Source: Bacteroidales bacterium (GTDB taxonomy: Bacteria; Bacteroidota; Bacteroidia; Bacteroidales; VadinHA17). From it: 39,364 bases of DNA. The notes under the pieces are model-generated. The model was not told the DNA's origin, searched no databases, and saw only the letters and a program-made list of their open reading frames with translations. The stretch is from positions 1-39,364 of the forward strand of contig PMIJ01000061.1 in NCBI GenBank assembly GCA_003157015.1, given 5' to 3'. Positions 1-8,433 of this stretch are shown here, piece after piece. Each line of letters begins with the position of its first letter. Within the stretch, counting starts at the first letter, position 1. The position numbers were made by a program, and so were the translations under genes.

Positions 1-1
1 A

Positions 2-286
2 GCCCGGTCGCTTGTTAATGATCCAGTTCTTATTCTTGCCGATGAGCCAACAGGAAACCTTGATACAAGAACCTCTTTTGAAATAATGGAACTATTCCAG
101 GATCTGAATGAAAAGGGCAGAACCATTGTGTATGTAACTCATGAAACTGATATTGCAAAATTTGCAACCCGTAATGTAACCTTTAGCGACGGCAAAATTA
201 AGCGTGAATGTATTGTAAGCGAACGCCTCAATGCAAGAGATATACTGAAAACTATGCCTGTGGAATTAATAGAGGAATTTGATTAA
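2..286 (+). CDS. MacB/LolD-type ABC transporter ATP-binding protein, C-terminal fragment
   Basis: The open frame enters from the left edge and ends at 286, so only the last 94 codons are visible. It begins inside the Walker B region: [13 protein letters not shown] is the Walker B / D-loop signature typical of the MacB/LolD/FtsE ATPase group, and [13 protein letters not shown] carries the switch (H-loop) histidine. The Walker A, Q-loop and signature motif lie outside the window. The protein would power the permease encoded next, with which it overlaps or nearly abuts. Family assignment is firm; the substrate cannot be told from this fragment. Confidence 0.93.
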   Translation, partial: ARSLVNDPVLILADEPTGNLDTRTSFEIMELFQDLNEKGRTIVYVTHETDIAKFATRNVTFSDGKIKRECIVSERLNARDILKTMPVELIEEFD

Positions 287-305
287 TAAATTAAATCTTG
301 GGGAA

Positions 306-1526
306 ATGAACTATATAAATTTATTCAGGATTGCAATACGGGCTTTGATCAGAAACAAGCTGAGAGCTTTTCTGACAATGCTCGGTATAATTATAGGTGT
401 AGCATCAGTGATCGCAATGCTTGCAATCGGGGAGGGTTCAAAACAAAAAATTCGGGGACAAATATCGTCAATGGGAACAAATATGGTGATGGTTATGCCT
501 AATATGCAGAGGAGAGGTGGCGTGAGCCTGGGAGCTTCAAGTTCAATGGCGCTTAAGTTCACGGATGTCCTGGCACTTAGAAACGAAGCCACAGCGCTTT
601 CAGCAGTTTCTCCCGAAGTGACGGCCAACGGACAGGTCATATACAGCAACCAGAACACACAGACAACTATATATGGTGTGAGTGAGGAATATTTGGGTAT
701 AAAAAAACTTGAAATCTTAAGCGGAAGATTTTTTAATGCTAATGAAATAAAGGATATGTCGAAGGTATGTATCCTCGGGCAAACTGTTGTTACAAACCTC
801 TTTGGTGCAGGGGCTGATCCGGTTGGCCTTTTCATTCGTATCAAAAATCTTCCTTTTCAGATTATTGGTGTTTTGAAAGACAAGGGGGAAAGCGGAATGG
901 GACAGGATCAGGACGATCTTATACTTGCACCTTATACTACAGTTCAGCGCAGGCTCGCTGCAATCGACTATATTAATGGTATTTATGCTTCAGCCATAAG
1001 TGAGGAAAAGAGTCCGACTGCTATTGCAGAAGTTGAGGAAATTCTGCGGAGGACTCATAAGTTGAAAGAATCTGCTGATAATGATTTTAGAGTAATGTCA
1101 CAATCAGAGCTCCTCAAAACTATTACTTCAATTACAGATATTATGACATATCTTCTCGGCGCTATTGCAGGAATTTCTTTGCTCGTCGGCGGAATTGGAA
1201 TTATGAACATAATGTTTGTATCAGTGACTGAACGTACACGTGAAATCGGATTACGAATGTCGATCGGTGGACGCGGTAAAGATATAATGAAACAGTTCCT
1301 GGCTGAGTCTATTATCCTCAGCATCCTGGGAGGAGTGATGGGAGTACTCTTCGGTTATCTCCTGGCCAGACTGGCAGGATCACTCATGAGCAGCCAGGCA
1401 ATTGTGAAAACACAATCTGTTGTACTTGCATTTATTGTCTGTTTTGTCATAGGTGTTTTCTTCGGTTGGTATCCTGCACGGAAAGCAGCTAACCTGAATC
1501 CGATCGATGCCCTCAGATATGAATAG
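306..1526 (+). CDS. MacB/FtsX-family ABC transporter permease
   Basis: Inner-membrane permease of a MacB-type exporter, 406 residues from the ATG at 306. An in-frame TTG at 279 would overlap the ATPase gene; I prefer 306 because MNYINLFRIAIRALIRNKLRAFLTM would be cut at the usual family N-terminus and a GGGG run lies just upstream. The layout is the MacB one: a first membrane helix (TMLGIIIGVASVIAML), a large periplasmic domain (about residues 45-270), and three C-terminal helices beginning with LLGAIAGISLLVGGIGIMN and containing the family motif TERTREIGLRMSIG. MacB-type systems act as mechanotransducers that move peptides, toxins or lipoproteins across the envelope, often with an outer-membrane partner; none is visible here. 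It is followed 69 bases later by a two-component pair that may respond to the same cue (inference). Confidence 0.93.
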   Translation: MNYINLFRIAIRALIRNKLRAFLTMLGIIIGVASVIAMLAIGEGSKQKIRGQISSMGTNMVMVMPNMQRRGGVSLGASSSMALKFTDVLALRNEATALSAVSPEVTANGQVIYSNQNTQTTIYGVSEEYLGIKKLEILSGRFFNANEIKDMSKVCILGQTVVTNLFGAGADPVGLFIRIKNLPFQIIGVLKDKGESGMGQDQDDLILAPYTTVQRRLAAIDYINGIYASAISEEKSPTAIAEVEEILRRTHKLKESADNDFRVMSQSELLKTITSITDIMTYLLGAIAGISLLVGGIGIMNIMFVSVTERTREIGLRMSIGGRGKDIMKQFLAESIILSILGGVMGVLFGYLLARLAGSLMSSQAIVKTQSVVLAFIVCFVIGVFFGWYPARKAANLNPIDALRYE

Positions 1527-1595
1527 ATTCCGGTTTATGGGGAAATCTGGTTACCTTCATATGAATCTATCATTATTTGTTATACTTTTAAAACC

Positions 1596-2696
1596 ATGAA
1601 AAACTTTTTCACGGGAAATAAGATCAAGATTTTGCTCCACCTTCTGGCCTGGGCAATCATTCTGGGTATTCCACTTTATTTTTTTAAAAGATGGGATGTC
1701 GGGAAAGATTTTATGTGGGTTTACTATATCGGAAATATAATCAACGGTATAATATTTTATACAAACTATATTATTCTTGTTCCAAAATACTTTTTCGGGA
1801 GCCAGAAGCACAACTACTACTTATCGGTCGTTTTTTTATTAACATTTCTTTATTTCGTCTCTGACAGGTCAAATGAACTGATATTTAAATATGTCCCGGG
1901 ACGAAATCAAACAGAGGAAAATGGAAAACCAGCAGAAGAAGGAATAAATTTAAGACCTCCTAAGCCGGATGAACATGGGCGCCCTCCATTCAGAGAGATG
2001 CATCTCTTTAATTATGCCTTTACCTCTATTTTTCTTGTCTTTTTTTCACTGGGAATGCGAGTCCTGGAACGTCATTCACAGACCGAAAAACTTCAGAAAG
2101 AGCTGGAAAAAGAGAAGCTGAATTCTGAACTGGCATTCCTGAAAAACCAGATTAGTCCGCATTTTTTCTTTAACACGCTTAATAATATTTATTCCCTGAT
2201 AAGCATTAATGCCGAAGATTCTCAAAAAGCAGTATTAAGGCTTTCAAAATTAATGAGATACTTGTTATACGATTCGGAGCATGGAAATACAAAGCTCAGT
2301 AATGAGATTGACTTCATGAAAAACTATATTGATCTTATGAAGCTCAGGATGAGCGATAAGATTAAGCTCAATATCTCCTTTCCTGAAAAGTACGAGGATA
2401 TAAATATTCCTCCCCTCATTTTTATTCCATTTATTGAAAATGCATTTAAACATGGTATCAGTTTTCGCGAAAAGTCATTTATCGATATAATCATGACAAC
2501 ACAAAAGGATTCTGTTCAATTCAAATGCTCCAATAGTCTTGTGAATACAAGGGAAGACAATGAATCGGGTCATTCAGGCATTGGTCTTGATAATGTGACA
2601 AAGAGACTCAACCTCCTTTTCCCGGGTAAACATGAGCTAAAGATAAATAAATCAGATACTGAATTCGAGGTTCTTCTTCACATTAATTTTGCATAA
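1596..2696 (+). CDS. LytS-type sensor histidine kinase (His_kinase family)
   Basis: A 366-residue membrane kinase of the LytS/YehU-like class common in Bacteroidota. Four hydrophobic segments are visible at about residues 11-30, 41-63, 74-90 and 137-157. A charged coiled-coil linker (about 160-183) leads to the phosphorylation box NQISPHFFFNTLNNIYSL, with His189 as the likely phospho-acceptor. The N box is PFIENAFKHGI (about 278-288) and the G box is GIGLDNVTKRL (from about 328). It has no periplasmic sensor domain of note, so it probably senses a membrane-level cue. The stop codon shares its last base with the start of the next gene (TAATG), so translation is almost certainly coupled with the response regulator. 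It lies directly after the MacB-type exporter in the same direction. Confidence 0.94.
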   Translation: MKNFFTGNKIKILLHLLAWAIILGIPLYFFKRWDVGKDFMWVYYIGNIINGIIFYTNYIILVPKYFFGSQKHNYYLSVVFLLTFLYFVSDRSNELIFKYVPGRNQTEENGKPAEEGINLRPPKPDEHGRPPFREMHLFNYAFTSIFLVFFSLGMRVLERHSQTEKLQKELEKEKLNSELAFLKNQISPHFFFNTLNNIYSLISINAEDSQKAVLRLSKLMRYLLYDSEHGNTKLSNEIDFMKNYIDLMKLRMSDKIKLNISFPEKYEDINIPPLIFIPFIENAFKHGISFREKSFIDIIMTTQKDSVQFKCSNSLVNTREDNESGHSGIGLDNVTKRLNLLFPGKHELKINKSDTEFEVLLHINFA

Positions 2697-3409
2697 TGAT
2701 TACTGCAATAGCAATAGATGATGAACCTCTAGCGCTGCAGCTGGTAACAGGGTATATCGAAAAAACGCCGGGATTGAAACTTGCAGGAAAGTTTGAGAAC
2801 CCGCTGGAAGCGGCCGAGTTCCTGAGTGCCAACAGAGTTGATCTTATATTCATCGACATTCAGATGCCCGATCTTTCAGGAATAGAGTTTACCAGGCTAA
2901 TGGAGAAGGGACCGAAAGTAATCTTTACAACAGCTTTTGAAAAATATGCGATGGATGGCTATAAACTTGAGATTGTTGACTATTTATTGAAACCTTTCAG
3001 CTATGAAGAGTTTTTAAATGCCATCCATAAAGTTCAGAATCTGCTCAGGCTTGAACAGAAAACTCCTGCCAGGGTAGATGTAAACAATGAATTTCTGTTT
3101 CTTAAATCAGATTATAAGATCAAAAGGATAAATTTTAACGATATTCTTTATATTGAAGGACTTAAAGACTATGTAAAAGTATTTACCCAGAACTCACTCA
3201 AGCCGGTTCTTTCCCTTACTTCACTGAAACTTCTTGAATCAAAACTACCTGAAAATAAATTTATGAGGGTCCACCGTTCTTTCATTGTCAATCTTGAAAA
3301 AATCGATACAATCGAACGCAGCAGAATTGTATTCGGAAAGGAATATATACCTGTAAGCGACCAGTATAAAGCAAAATTTCAGGAATTCCTCGATAAAAAC
3401 TTTCTTTAG
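2696..3409 (+). CDS. LytTR-family response regulator transcription factor
   Basis: Response regulator of 237 residues: receiver domain at 1-120 and LytTR DNA-binding domain at about 130-235. The receiver shows the acidic pair D8/D9, phospho-acceptor D54 (in FIDIQMPD), T79 and the conserved K99 in the LLKPF motif. The LytTR part shows the typical segments ILYIEGLKDYVKVF and FMRVHRSFIVNLEKID. It starts on the last base of the kinase stop codon, so the two make a cognate pair. LytTR proteins bind direct repeats upstream of target promoters; the target is unknown, but the upstream MacB exporter is the obvious candidate. Confidence 0.95.
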   Translation: MITAIAIDDEPLALQLVTGYIEKTPGLKLAGKFENPLEAAEFLSANRVDLIFIDIQMPDLSGIEFTRLMEKGPKVIFTTAFEKYAMDGYKLEIVDYLLKPFSYEEFLNAIHKVQNLLRLEQKTPARVDVNNEFLFLKSDYKIKRINFNDILYIEGLKDYVKVFTQNSLKPVLSLTSLKLLESKLPENKFMRVHRSFIVNLEKIDTIERSRIVFGKEYIPVSDQYKAKFQEFLDKNFL

Positions 3410-3721
3410 TATTTAGCCCACCGGGTCCATCGCTCATACTGGCCCCTTCCTAAAATCAGCCAAAGGGCTGATTTCTTAACGGTCGGTCCTTTAACGCCTG
3501 GGCCCCTTTGTGGTTAATGGATTTCATTTTTATCAACATACCCTATTTATAATTTTGTGCAACTTTCACATCCTGATACCACTTATACCGTTCAATCCAT
3601 AAAATAATTGTATTGGTCGGTAAATTAGCGTGATCAGTATATATTATTTTCTTTCATAATTATATCTGAATAGATTTGGGGGAAAAGAGAGTTAATATTT
3701 TACCTTTTAATACACATTGAT
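3410..3721. other. Intergenic stretch with hairpin and CTTTGTG-type repeat remnant
   Basis: About 310 bases without a convincing gene between the response regulator and the next secreted protein. The first third is GC-richer than its surroundings and holds the 9-bp hairpin at 3453-3474. At 3505-3518 is CCTTTGTGGTTAAT, which resembles the repeat seen again between trpB and trpA. A promoter for the following gene may lie at its right end: TTTG at 3675-3678, 22 bases, then TACCTTTT at 3701-3708. Confidence 0.5.
3453..3474. terminator. Hairpin after the kinase/regulator genes, possible terminator
   Basis: Perfect 9-bp stem AAATCAGCC / GGCTGATTT with a 4-base loop, 44 bases after the stop of the LytTR regulator. 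There is no long T run after the stem, so it may be a weak or factor-assisted terminator, or an RNA-stabilising hairpin. Confidence 0.4.
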
Positions 3722-4255
3722 ATGAAAAATTTGAAAAATTCAGATCTAAAAATCATGAAAAAAATGAGACTTGTAATGCTGATTGGTATCTCGGTATTTT
3801 TCTTTGCACAGGTATCTGCTCAGGATGGCACTATTAATTTCTCGGGAAACTGGACATTAAATGAATCTAGAAGCAAATTAGGAGACGGCCCTTTTAAAAT
3901 GGCGGCATCAACTCTGACTGTTAAACAGGAAGGTAACAATGTTTCAATAGAAAGAGCTATGACAGGACCGGACGGGCAGGAAATGAAAATGACTGGTAAG
4001 TATACCCTCGATGGTAAGGTATGTGAAAATTCAGGAATGATGGACATGAAAACAAAATCAACTGTTACATGGTCGGATGACAAGAAATCAATTACTATCG
4101 CTTCCTCAACTATTTTTAATATGAATGGAGAGAACAATGAAATGAAGTCATCCGAGATATGGAAATTGGAAGGTGACAGAATTCTTAAAATTGAAGCGAC
4201 CAACAGTACCCCCGATGGAGAAATGAAAACAAGTTTAGTTTATGATAAAAAATAA
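3722..4255 (+). CDS. Small secreted protein, lipocalin-like beta-rich domain, function unknown
   Basis: A 177-residue protein with an N-terminal signal peptide (hydrophobic core LVMLIGISVFFFAQVSAQ, likely cleaved near residue 34). The mature part has regular beta-strand patterns (FSGNWTLNESRSKLGDGP, LTVKQEGNNVSIER, WSDDKKSITIAS, EIWKLEGDRILKIEATN), which resemble the small lipocalin-like periplasmic proteins frequent in Bacteroidota. An in-frame ATG at 3755 would give a more standard signal peptide beginning MKKMRLVML and is a credible alternative start. It stands alone between the two-component genes and the trp operon. I do not recognise a specific function. Confidence 0.75.
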   Translation: MKNLKNSDLKIMKKMRLVMLIGISVFFFAQVSAQDGTINFSGNWTLNESRSKLGDGPFKMAASTLTVKQEGNNVSIERAMTGPDGQEMKMTGKYTLDGKVCENSGMMDMKTKSTVTWSDDKKSITIASSTIFNMNGENNEMKSSEIWKLEGDRILKIEATNSTPDGEMKTSLVYDKK

Positions 4256-4340
4256 TCTTTCAATTTTGTCGCAGTGCATGGTTGATGCTCCCGGTAATCC
4301 GGAGCTTTACCAGTCGATTTTCATGAACAATCAAAATGAA

Positions 4341-4371
4341 TTTGTTTTATCAAAAACTAATTTTACTTTTG
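4341..4371 (+). promoter_or_regulatory. Bacteroidota-type promoter of the trp operon
   Basis: TTTG at 4341-4344, a 19-base spacer, and TACTTTTG at 4364-4371 match the Bacteroidota housekeeping promoter (TTTG at -33, TAnnTTTG at -7) at every consensus base. Transcription would begin near 4378, about a dozen bases before the leader-peptide ATG. Confidence 0.75.
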
Positions 4372-4390
4372 CATCGGACGAAATATTAAA

Positions 4391-4450
4391 ATGAAAGCAG
4401 TTTATACATATTGGCGTTGGCGGTTAAGTTTTTTTCACTTTTTTATGTGA
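4391..4450 (+). CDS. trpL: trp operon leader peptide
   Basis: A 19-codon open frame encoding MKAVYTYWRWRLSFFHFFM, with two Trp codons separated by one Arg codon (TGG at 4412 and 4418) near its middle. It sits between a consensus promoter and an intrinsic terminator, upstream of trpE. This is the arrangement of a ribosome-mediated attenuator: stalling at the Trp codons when charged tRNA-Trp is scarce would let the operon be read. The TGGCGG segment overlapping the second Trp codon (4418-4423) can pair with CTGCCA (4453-4458). GTGAGAC (4447-4453) can pair with the terminator loop and upper stem (4503-4510, one bulge). The function is inferred from sequence; the peptide is too short for family matching. 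Confidence 0.8.
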   Translation: MKAVYTYWRWRLSFFHFFM

Positions 4451-4493
4451 GACTGCCAGCTATGTGTATATAATATTATAAGATATTTACCAG

Positions 4494-4523
4494 AAGCCTG
4501 TCGTACTCACGACAGGCTTTTTT
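4494..4523 (+). terminator. Attenuator terminator of the trp operon
   Basis: A 10-bp perfect stem (AGCCTGTCGT at 4495-4504 with its complement at 4509-4518), a 4-base loop and a run of six T. It is a textbook Rho-independent terminator placed inside the leader, about 58 bases before trpE, so it must be conditional. The competing pairing with 4447-4453 would break it. Confidence 0.85.
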
Positions 4524-4581
4524 GATTCTGTAGATCACCCGGAATTTTGAAAATAAGTTAGAGATAAATAGGATAAAAATT

Positions 4582-5991
4582 ATGCCAGGATATAAAATAA
4601 AAACTTTATCGAGGACGCTTCTTGCTGATATAATAACACCTGTAAGCATCTATTTGAGAATAAGGGATATATATCCAAATTCTTTGTTACTGGAAAGTTC
4701 AGATTACCATGGAAACGAAAACAGCTTTTCTTTCATATGCATGAAACCAATTGCGGGCTTTGAAGCTGATAAGGGATTGGTTACTGAAACCTATCCTGAT
4801 GGATCAGAAAAAGTAACTGAAATAACAGATAAACAGACATTTAATGCCAGATTTTCAGCTTTCATGAATTCATTTATTCTGACAAACGAAACAGAAAATA
4901 TCCCTGTGAACGGGCTTTTCGGTTATCTGTCTTATGACGCAGTAGAGTATTTCGAGAAAATAGAATTAAAATATACTCCTGACAGCCCCTATAAAGTTAC
5001 TGATGCCAGGTATCACCTTTATAAATATATCATTGCAATAAATCATTACCAGAACACATTGCAGATAATTGAAAATCAGGTAAATGGAGAATCAGGAGAA
5101 CTCGATAGAATAGAGTCGCTGCTAAACAGCAGGAATGTGGCAATTTATTCCTTTAAAACTGTCGGAGATGAAAACCGGAACATTTCGGATGAGATGTATA
5201 AGGCAATGGTCAGTAAAGGGAAGGAACATTGTTACCTTGGAGACGTGTTCCAGGTAGTGCTATCCAGGCAATTTTCACAACAATTCAAAGGCGACGAATT
5301 TAACGTTTACAGGGCATTGCGATCGGTCAATCCATCTCCCTACCTGTTCTACTTTGATTATGGCGATTATAAGATATTCGGTTCCTCGCCTGAAGCTCAC
5401 CTGAAAATTAGCAATGGCAAAGCTTATATTAATCCGATAGCAGGAACATTCAGACGGACCGGAAATGATGAAAACGATAAGCTTCTTACCCAGGACCTTG
5501 TAGCCGATGCGAAGGAAAATGCGGAACATGTAATGCTTGTTGATCTTGCACGCAACGATCTCAGCAGACATGCCAGCAATGTCAAAGTTGAAAGTTATCG
5601 CGAGGTACAGTTCTATTCACATGTTATTCACCTCGTCTCAGCGGTTTCAGGCGAACTTAAAAAAGATACAGGTGTGGCCGACATGATGTCTGCGACGTTC
5701 CCTGCAGGCACACTTACCGGAGCTCCTAAATATATGGCAATGAAGATCATAGATAAATATGAGAATCAAAGCAGGGGTTACTACGGAGGCGCTATCGGGT
5801 TCATAGACTTCCGTGGCACATTTAATCATGCCATCATGATAAGAACTTTTCTGAGCAAAGCCAATACACTTTATTACCAGGCCGGCGCTGGAATTGTAGC
5901 AGTATCTGATGAAGAAAAGGAACTGCAGGAGGTAAATAATAAGCTGGGAGCACTAAGAAAAGCGATAGAAATGGCAGCAGATATTAAGTAA
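4582..5991 (+). CDS. trpE: Anthranilate synthase component I
   Basis: Makes anthranilate from chorismate, with ammonia delivered by TrpG; first committed step of tryptophan synthesis, in the cytoplasm. The length of 469 residues is normal. The N-terminal domain carries the Trp feedback-binding motif LLES (residues 36-39). The C-terminal chorismate-binding domain shows PIAGTFRRTG, DLARNDLSRH, FPAGTLTGAPK and AGAGIVAVSDEEKE. The LLES motif and the operon position favour TrpE over PabB. It is the first gene after the attenuator and 18 bases upstream of trpG. It should be controlled both by feedback inhibition and by attenuation. Confidence 0.97.
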   Translation: MPGYKIKTLSRTLLADIITPVSIYLRIRDIYPNSLLLESSDYHGNENSFSFICMKPIAGFEADKGLVTETYPDGSEKVTEITDKQTFNARFSAFMNSFILTNETENIPVNGLFGYLSYDAVEYFEKIELKYTPDSPYKVTDARYHLYKYIIAINHYQNTLQIIENQVNGESGELDRIESLLNSRNVAIYSFKTVGDENRNISDEMYKAMVSKGKEHCYLGDVFQVVLSRQFSQQFKGDEFNVYRALRSVNPSPYLFYFDYGDYKIFGSSPEAHLKISNGKAYINPIAGTFRRTGNDENDKLLTQDLVADAKENAEHVMLVDLARNDLSRHASNVKVESYREVQFYSHVIHLVSAVSGELKKDTGVADMMSATFPAGTLTGAPKYMAMKIIDKYENQSRGYYGGAIGFIDFRGTFNHAIMIRTFLSKANTLYYQAGAGIVAVSDEEKELQEVNNKLGALRKAIEMAADIK

Positions 5992-6009
5992 TTACTAATT
6001 GCAGGAGAA

Positions 6010-6582
6010 ATGAAAAAGATTTTGGTTATTGATAATTACGATTCGTTTACTTACAACCTTGTCTACTATATTGAAAAGCTTACAGGACATTGTCCTGCAG
6101 TTTCCCGGAACGATGAAATATCCCTTGAGGAAGTGGGCAGGTATGACAAAATTCTTCTTTCCCCGGGGCCAGGCGTTCCGGTTGATGCAGGGATTTGCAT
6201 TGATATTATTAAGCGCTATGCTTCTACTAAAAGTATTCTCGGAATATGTCTCGGACACCAGGCAATCGGAGAAGCTTTTGGTGGGAAACTCCTTAACCGG
6301 AGCTCAGTATATCATGGTATTGCCACACCTGTCATGATAACAGAATTGGATGATCCTCTTTTTGTGAATATTCCTTCCTCATTTATTGGCGGAAGATATC
6401 ACTCATGGGTAGTATCCGCATACGATCTGCCTGATTGCTTTAATATCACCTGTAAAGATGAGGACGGAATAATTATGGGTTTAAGCCATAAAGAATATGA
6501 TGTACGCGGTTTGCAGTTTCACCCCGAATCGGTTCTTACCGAGCATGGTATGGAGATTATGGATAACTGGATCAATAATTAG
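6010..6582 (+). CDS. trpG: Anthranilate synthase component II (glutamine amidotransferase)
   Basis: Class I glutamine amidotransferase of 190 residues that releases ammonia from glutamine for TrpE. The catalytic triad is visible: C80 in GICLGHQAIGEAFGG, and H171 and E173 in LQFHPES. The N-terminus MKKILVIDNYDSFTYNLV is typical of TrpG/PabA. It starts 18 bases after trpE, preceded by GCAGGAGAA, a good ribosome site. It may also serve PabB, as in many bacteria, but no pab gene is in view. Confidence 0.97.
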   Translation: MKKILVIDNYDSFTYNLVYYIEKLTGHCPAVSRNDEISLEEVGRYDKILLSPGPGVPVDAGICIDIIKRYASTKSILGICLGHQAIGEAFGGKLLNRSSVYHGIATPVMITELDDPLFVNIPSSFIGGRYHSWVVSAYDLPDCFNITCKDEDGIIMGLSHKEYDVRGLQFHPESVLTEHGMEIMDNWINN

Positions 6583-6646
6583 ATACAGGTAAATATAAAC
6601 AGGCAGTTACTGTAGAATAAATTGACAAAGAAAAATTCAATTAGTC

Positions 6647-7642
6647 ATGCGTGAAGTACTGAATCATCTCTTCGAACACAAAACACTGACCAGGATAGAG
6701 GCCGAAAAGGTTCTTACAAACATAGCGAAAGGCAATTATTCAGAGTCGGAAATTGCTGCCTTTCTTACAGTTTACCTCATGAGAAGCATAACCGTCGATG
6801 AACTCACCGGCTTCAGAGATGCCCTGTTGAACCTCTGCATCAGGATCGATCTGTCAGAATTCGATTCTATGGATGTATGTGGAACCGGGGGAGATGGGAA
6901 AGATACATTCAATATATCGACTCTTACCACATTTGTTCTTGCCGGTGCCGGAATCAAAGTGGCAAAGAACGGAAATTATGGAGTTAGTTCAACATGTGGG
7001 TCCTCCAATATTTTGAAGCATTTTGGTTATAAATTTTCGACTGATAATGATAAATTAAGAAATGAGATAGATAAATCAGGTGTCTGTTTTTTGCATGCTC
7101 CTTTATTTAATCCTGCAATGAAAAATGTGGTGCCGGTTCGCAGAGCTCTTAAAATAAAGACATTTTTTAACATACTGGGACCAATGGTAAATCCTTCATT
7201 CCCGAAGAAACAACTCATTGGAGTTTATAGTCTCGAACTAGCCCGTTTATATAATTATCTGTACCAGCAATCCTCAATGAAGTATATGATCATTTTCAGT
7301 CTCGACGGATATGATGAGGTTTCACTTACGTCAGAATTCAAATATATCCTGAACGGTATTGAACAGATCGTTTCACCGGAAATGATGAGCTTTAAAAGAG
7401 CAAAACAGTCCGACCTTAGGGGCGGGAAAAATGTGCAGGAAGCAGCGGATATTTTTATAAAAATCCCTAAAAATGAAGGTACCGTAACACAGAATAGTGT
7501 TGTTAATGCAAACGCCCAGATGGCTCTGAAATGTTATTACCCTTCAAAATCTTTTGAAGAGTGCCGCGCCATCGCTTGTGAATCTCTTTTGACCGGAAAG
7601 GCATATAAATCTTTCTCCAAACTGATTGAATTACAGGCATGA
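6647..7642 (+). CDS. trpD: Anthranilate phosphoribosyltransferase
   Basis: Transfers phosphoribose from PRPP to anthranilate. The length of 331 residues is usual for the family. The PRPP-binding glycine motif is CGTGGDGKDTFNIST (from residue 78), followed by KNGNYGVSSTCGSSNILKHFGYKF, a normal family segment although GNYG replaces the more common GNRA/GNRS. ILGPMVNP is also present. The stop overlaps the trpC start by four bases (ATGA), indicating coupled translation. Confidence 0.96.
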   Translation: MREVLNHLFEHKTLTRIEAEKVLTNIAKGNYSESEIAAFLTVYLMRSITVDELTGFRDALLNLCIRIDLSEFDSMDVCGTGGDGKDTFNISTLTTFVLAGAGIKVAKNGNYGVSSTCGSSNILKHFGYKFSTDNDKLRNEIDKSGVCFLHAPLFNPAMKNVVPVRRALKIKTFFNILGPMVNPSFPKKQLIGVYSLELARLYNYLYQQSSMKYMIIFSLDGYDEVSLTSEFKYILNGIEQIVSPEMMSFKRAKQSDLRGGKNVQEAADIFIKIPKNEGTVTQNSVVNANAQMALKCYYPSKSFEECRAIACESLLTGKAYKSFSKLIELQA

Positions 7643-8433
7643 CCATCCTCGACAGAATAATTGAAAACAAGAAGAGGGAACTTAAACTTCTTTCATCACG
7701 AACTTCTCTGGAAGATCTCGAAAAGAGCAAATTGTTTAATCGGGAGACTATATCTCTTTCACAATCAATTCTTGACAAGGATAAAACTGGGATAATCGCA
7801 GAATTCAAACGTAAATCCCCTTCAAAGGGTATAATCAATTCATTATCAAAGGTTGAGGAAGTAGCATCAGGGTATTTCAGAGAAGGGGCTTCAGGAGTAT
7901 CGGTTCTTACGGATAATCAGTTTTTTGGAGGTTCAAACGCTGACCTTGAGAATACCGCGGTAAAAGGTCTTTTCCCAATTTTGAGAAAGGATTTTATTAT
8001 TAATGAATACCAGGTAATTGAATCCAAATCCATAGGAGCTGATGCAATTTTGGTGATAGCAGCGACTTTAAGCATTAAGGAAATTCAGAGCCTTTCAAAA
8101 TTGTCGTGGTCGTTAGGGATGGAAATACTTCTCGAAATACATGAACAGGACGAACTTGATAAGGTAAACCAGTATGTTAATATTGTTGGTGTAAACAACC
8201 GGAATCTGAAAACATTTGAGGTAAATACAGATATCTCAGTCGCGACAGCCGAAAAAATTCCAAAAGGATTCCTGATGATTTCCGAAAGCGGAATTTCATC
8301 ACCGGAGATAATAAATATGTTAAAAGGTTACGGATACAAAGGGTTTCTGATAGGGGAAAAGTTTATGTGCACACCTGATCCGGTTAAAGCTTTTTCTGAA
8401 TTTGTTAAGGATATATCCTGTAGCCATGATTAA
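7639..8433 (+). CDS. trpC: Indole-3-glycerol phosphate synthase
   Basis: Closes the indole ring by decarboxylation of carboxyphenylaminodeoxyribulose phosphate; a TIM barrel of 264 residues. Family catalytic segments are all visible: IIAEFKRKSPSKG (E55 and K57), LRKDFII (K117), EILLEIHEQ and GVNNRNLKTFEV, and the phosphate-binding end SESGI...GFLIGEKFM. It overlaps trpD by four bases at its start and trpF by eight bases at its end. Confidence 0.97.
   Translation: MTILDRIIENKKRELKLLSSRTSLEDLEKSKLFNRETISLSQSILDKDKTGIIAEFKRKSPSKGIINSLSKVEEVASGYFREGASGVSVLTDNQFFGGSNADLENTAVKGLFPILRKDFIINEYQVIESKSIGADAILVIAATLSIKEIQSLSKLSWSLGMEILLEIHEQDELDKVNQYVNIVGVNNRNLKTFEVNTDISVATAEKIPKGFLMISESGISSPEIINMLKGYGYKGFLIGEKFMCTPDPVKAFSEFVKDISCSHD

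Noticed and set aside
279..308. TTG start at 279 for the MacB permease, overlapping the ATPase gene
   Set aside because: The ATG at 306 fits the family N-terminus and has a purine-rich ribosome site. The TTG remains possible but less likely.
4391..4581. Tryptophan T-box or TRAP-type control of the trp operon
   Set aside because: No T-box sequence and no array of spaced GAG/TAG triplets was seen. A coding leader with Trp codons explains the region better.
8402..8428. Upstream start for trpF inside trpC
   Set aside because: It would add residues not found before the conserved K-V-C-G start of the family.
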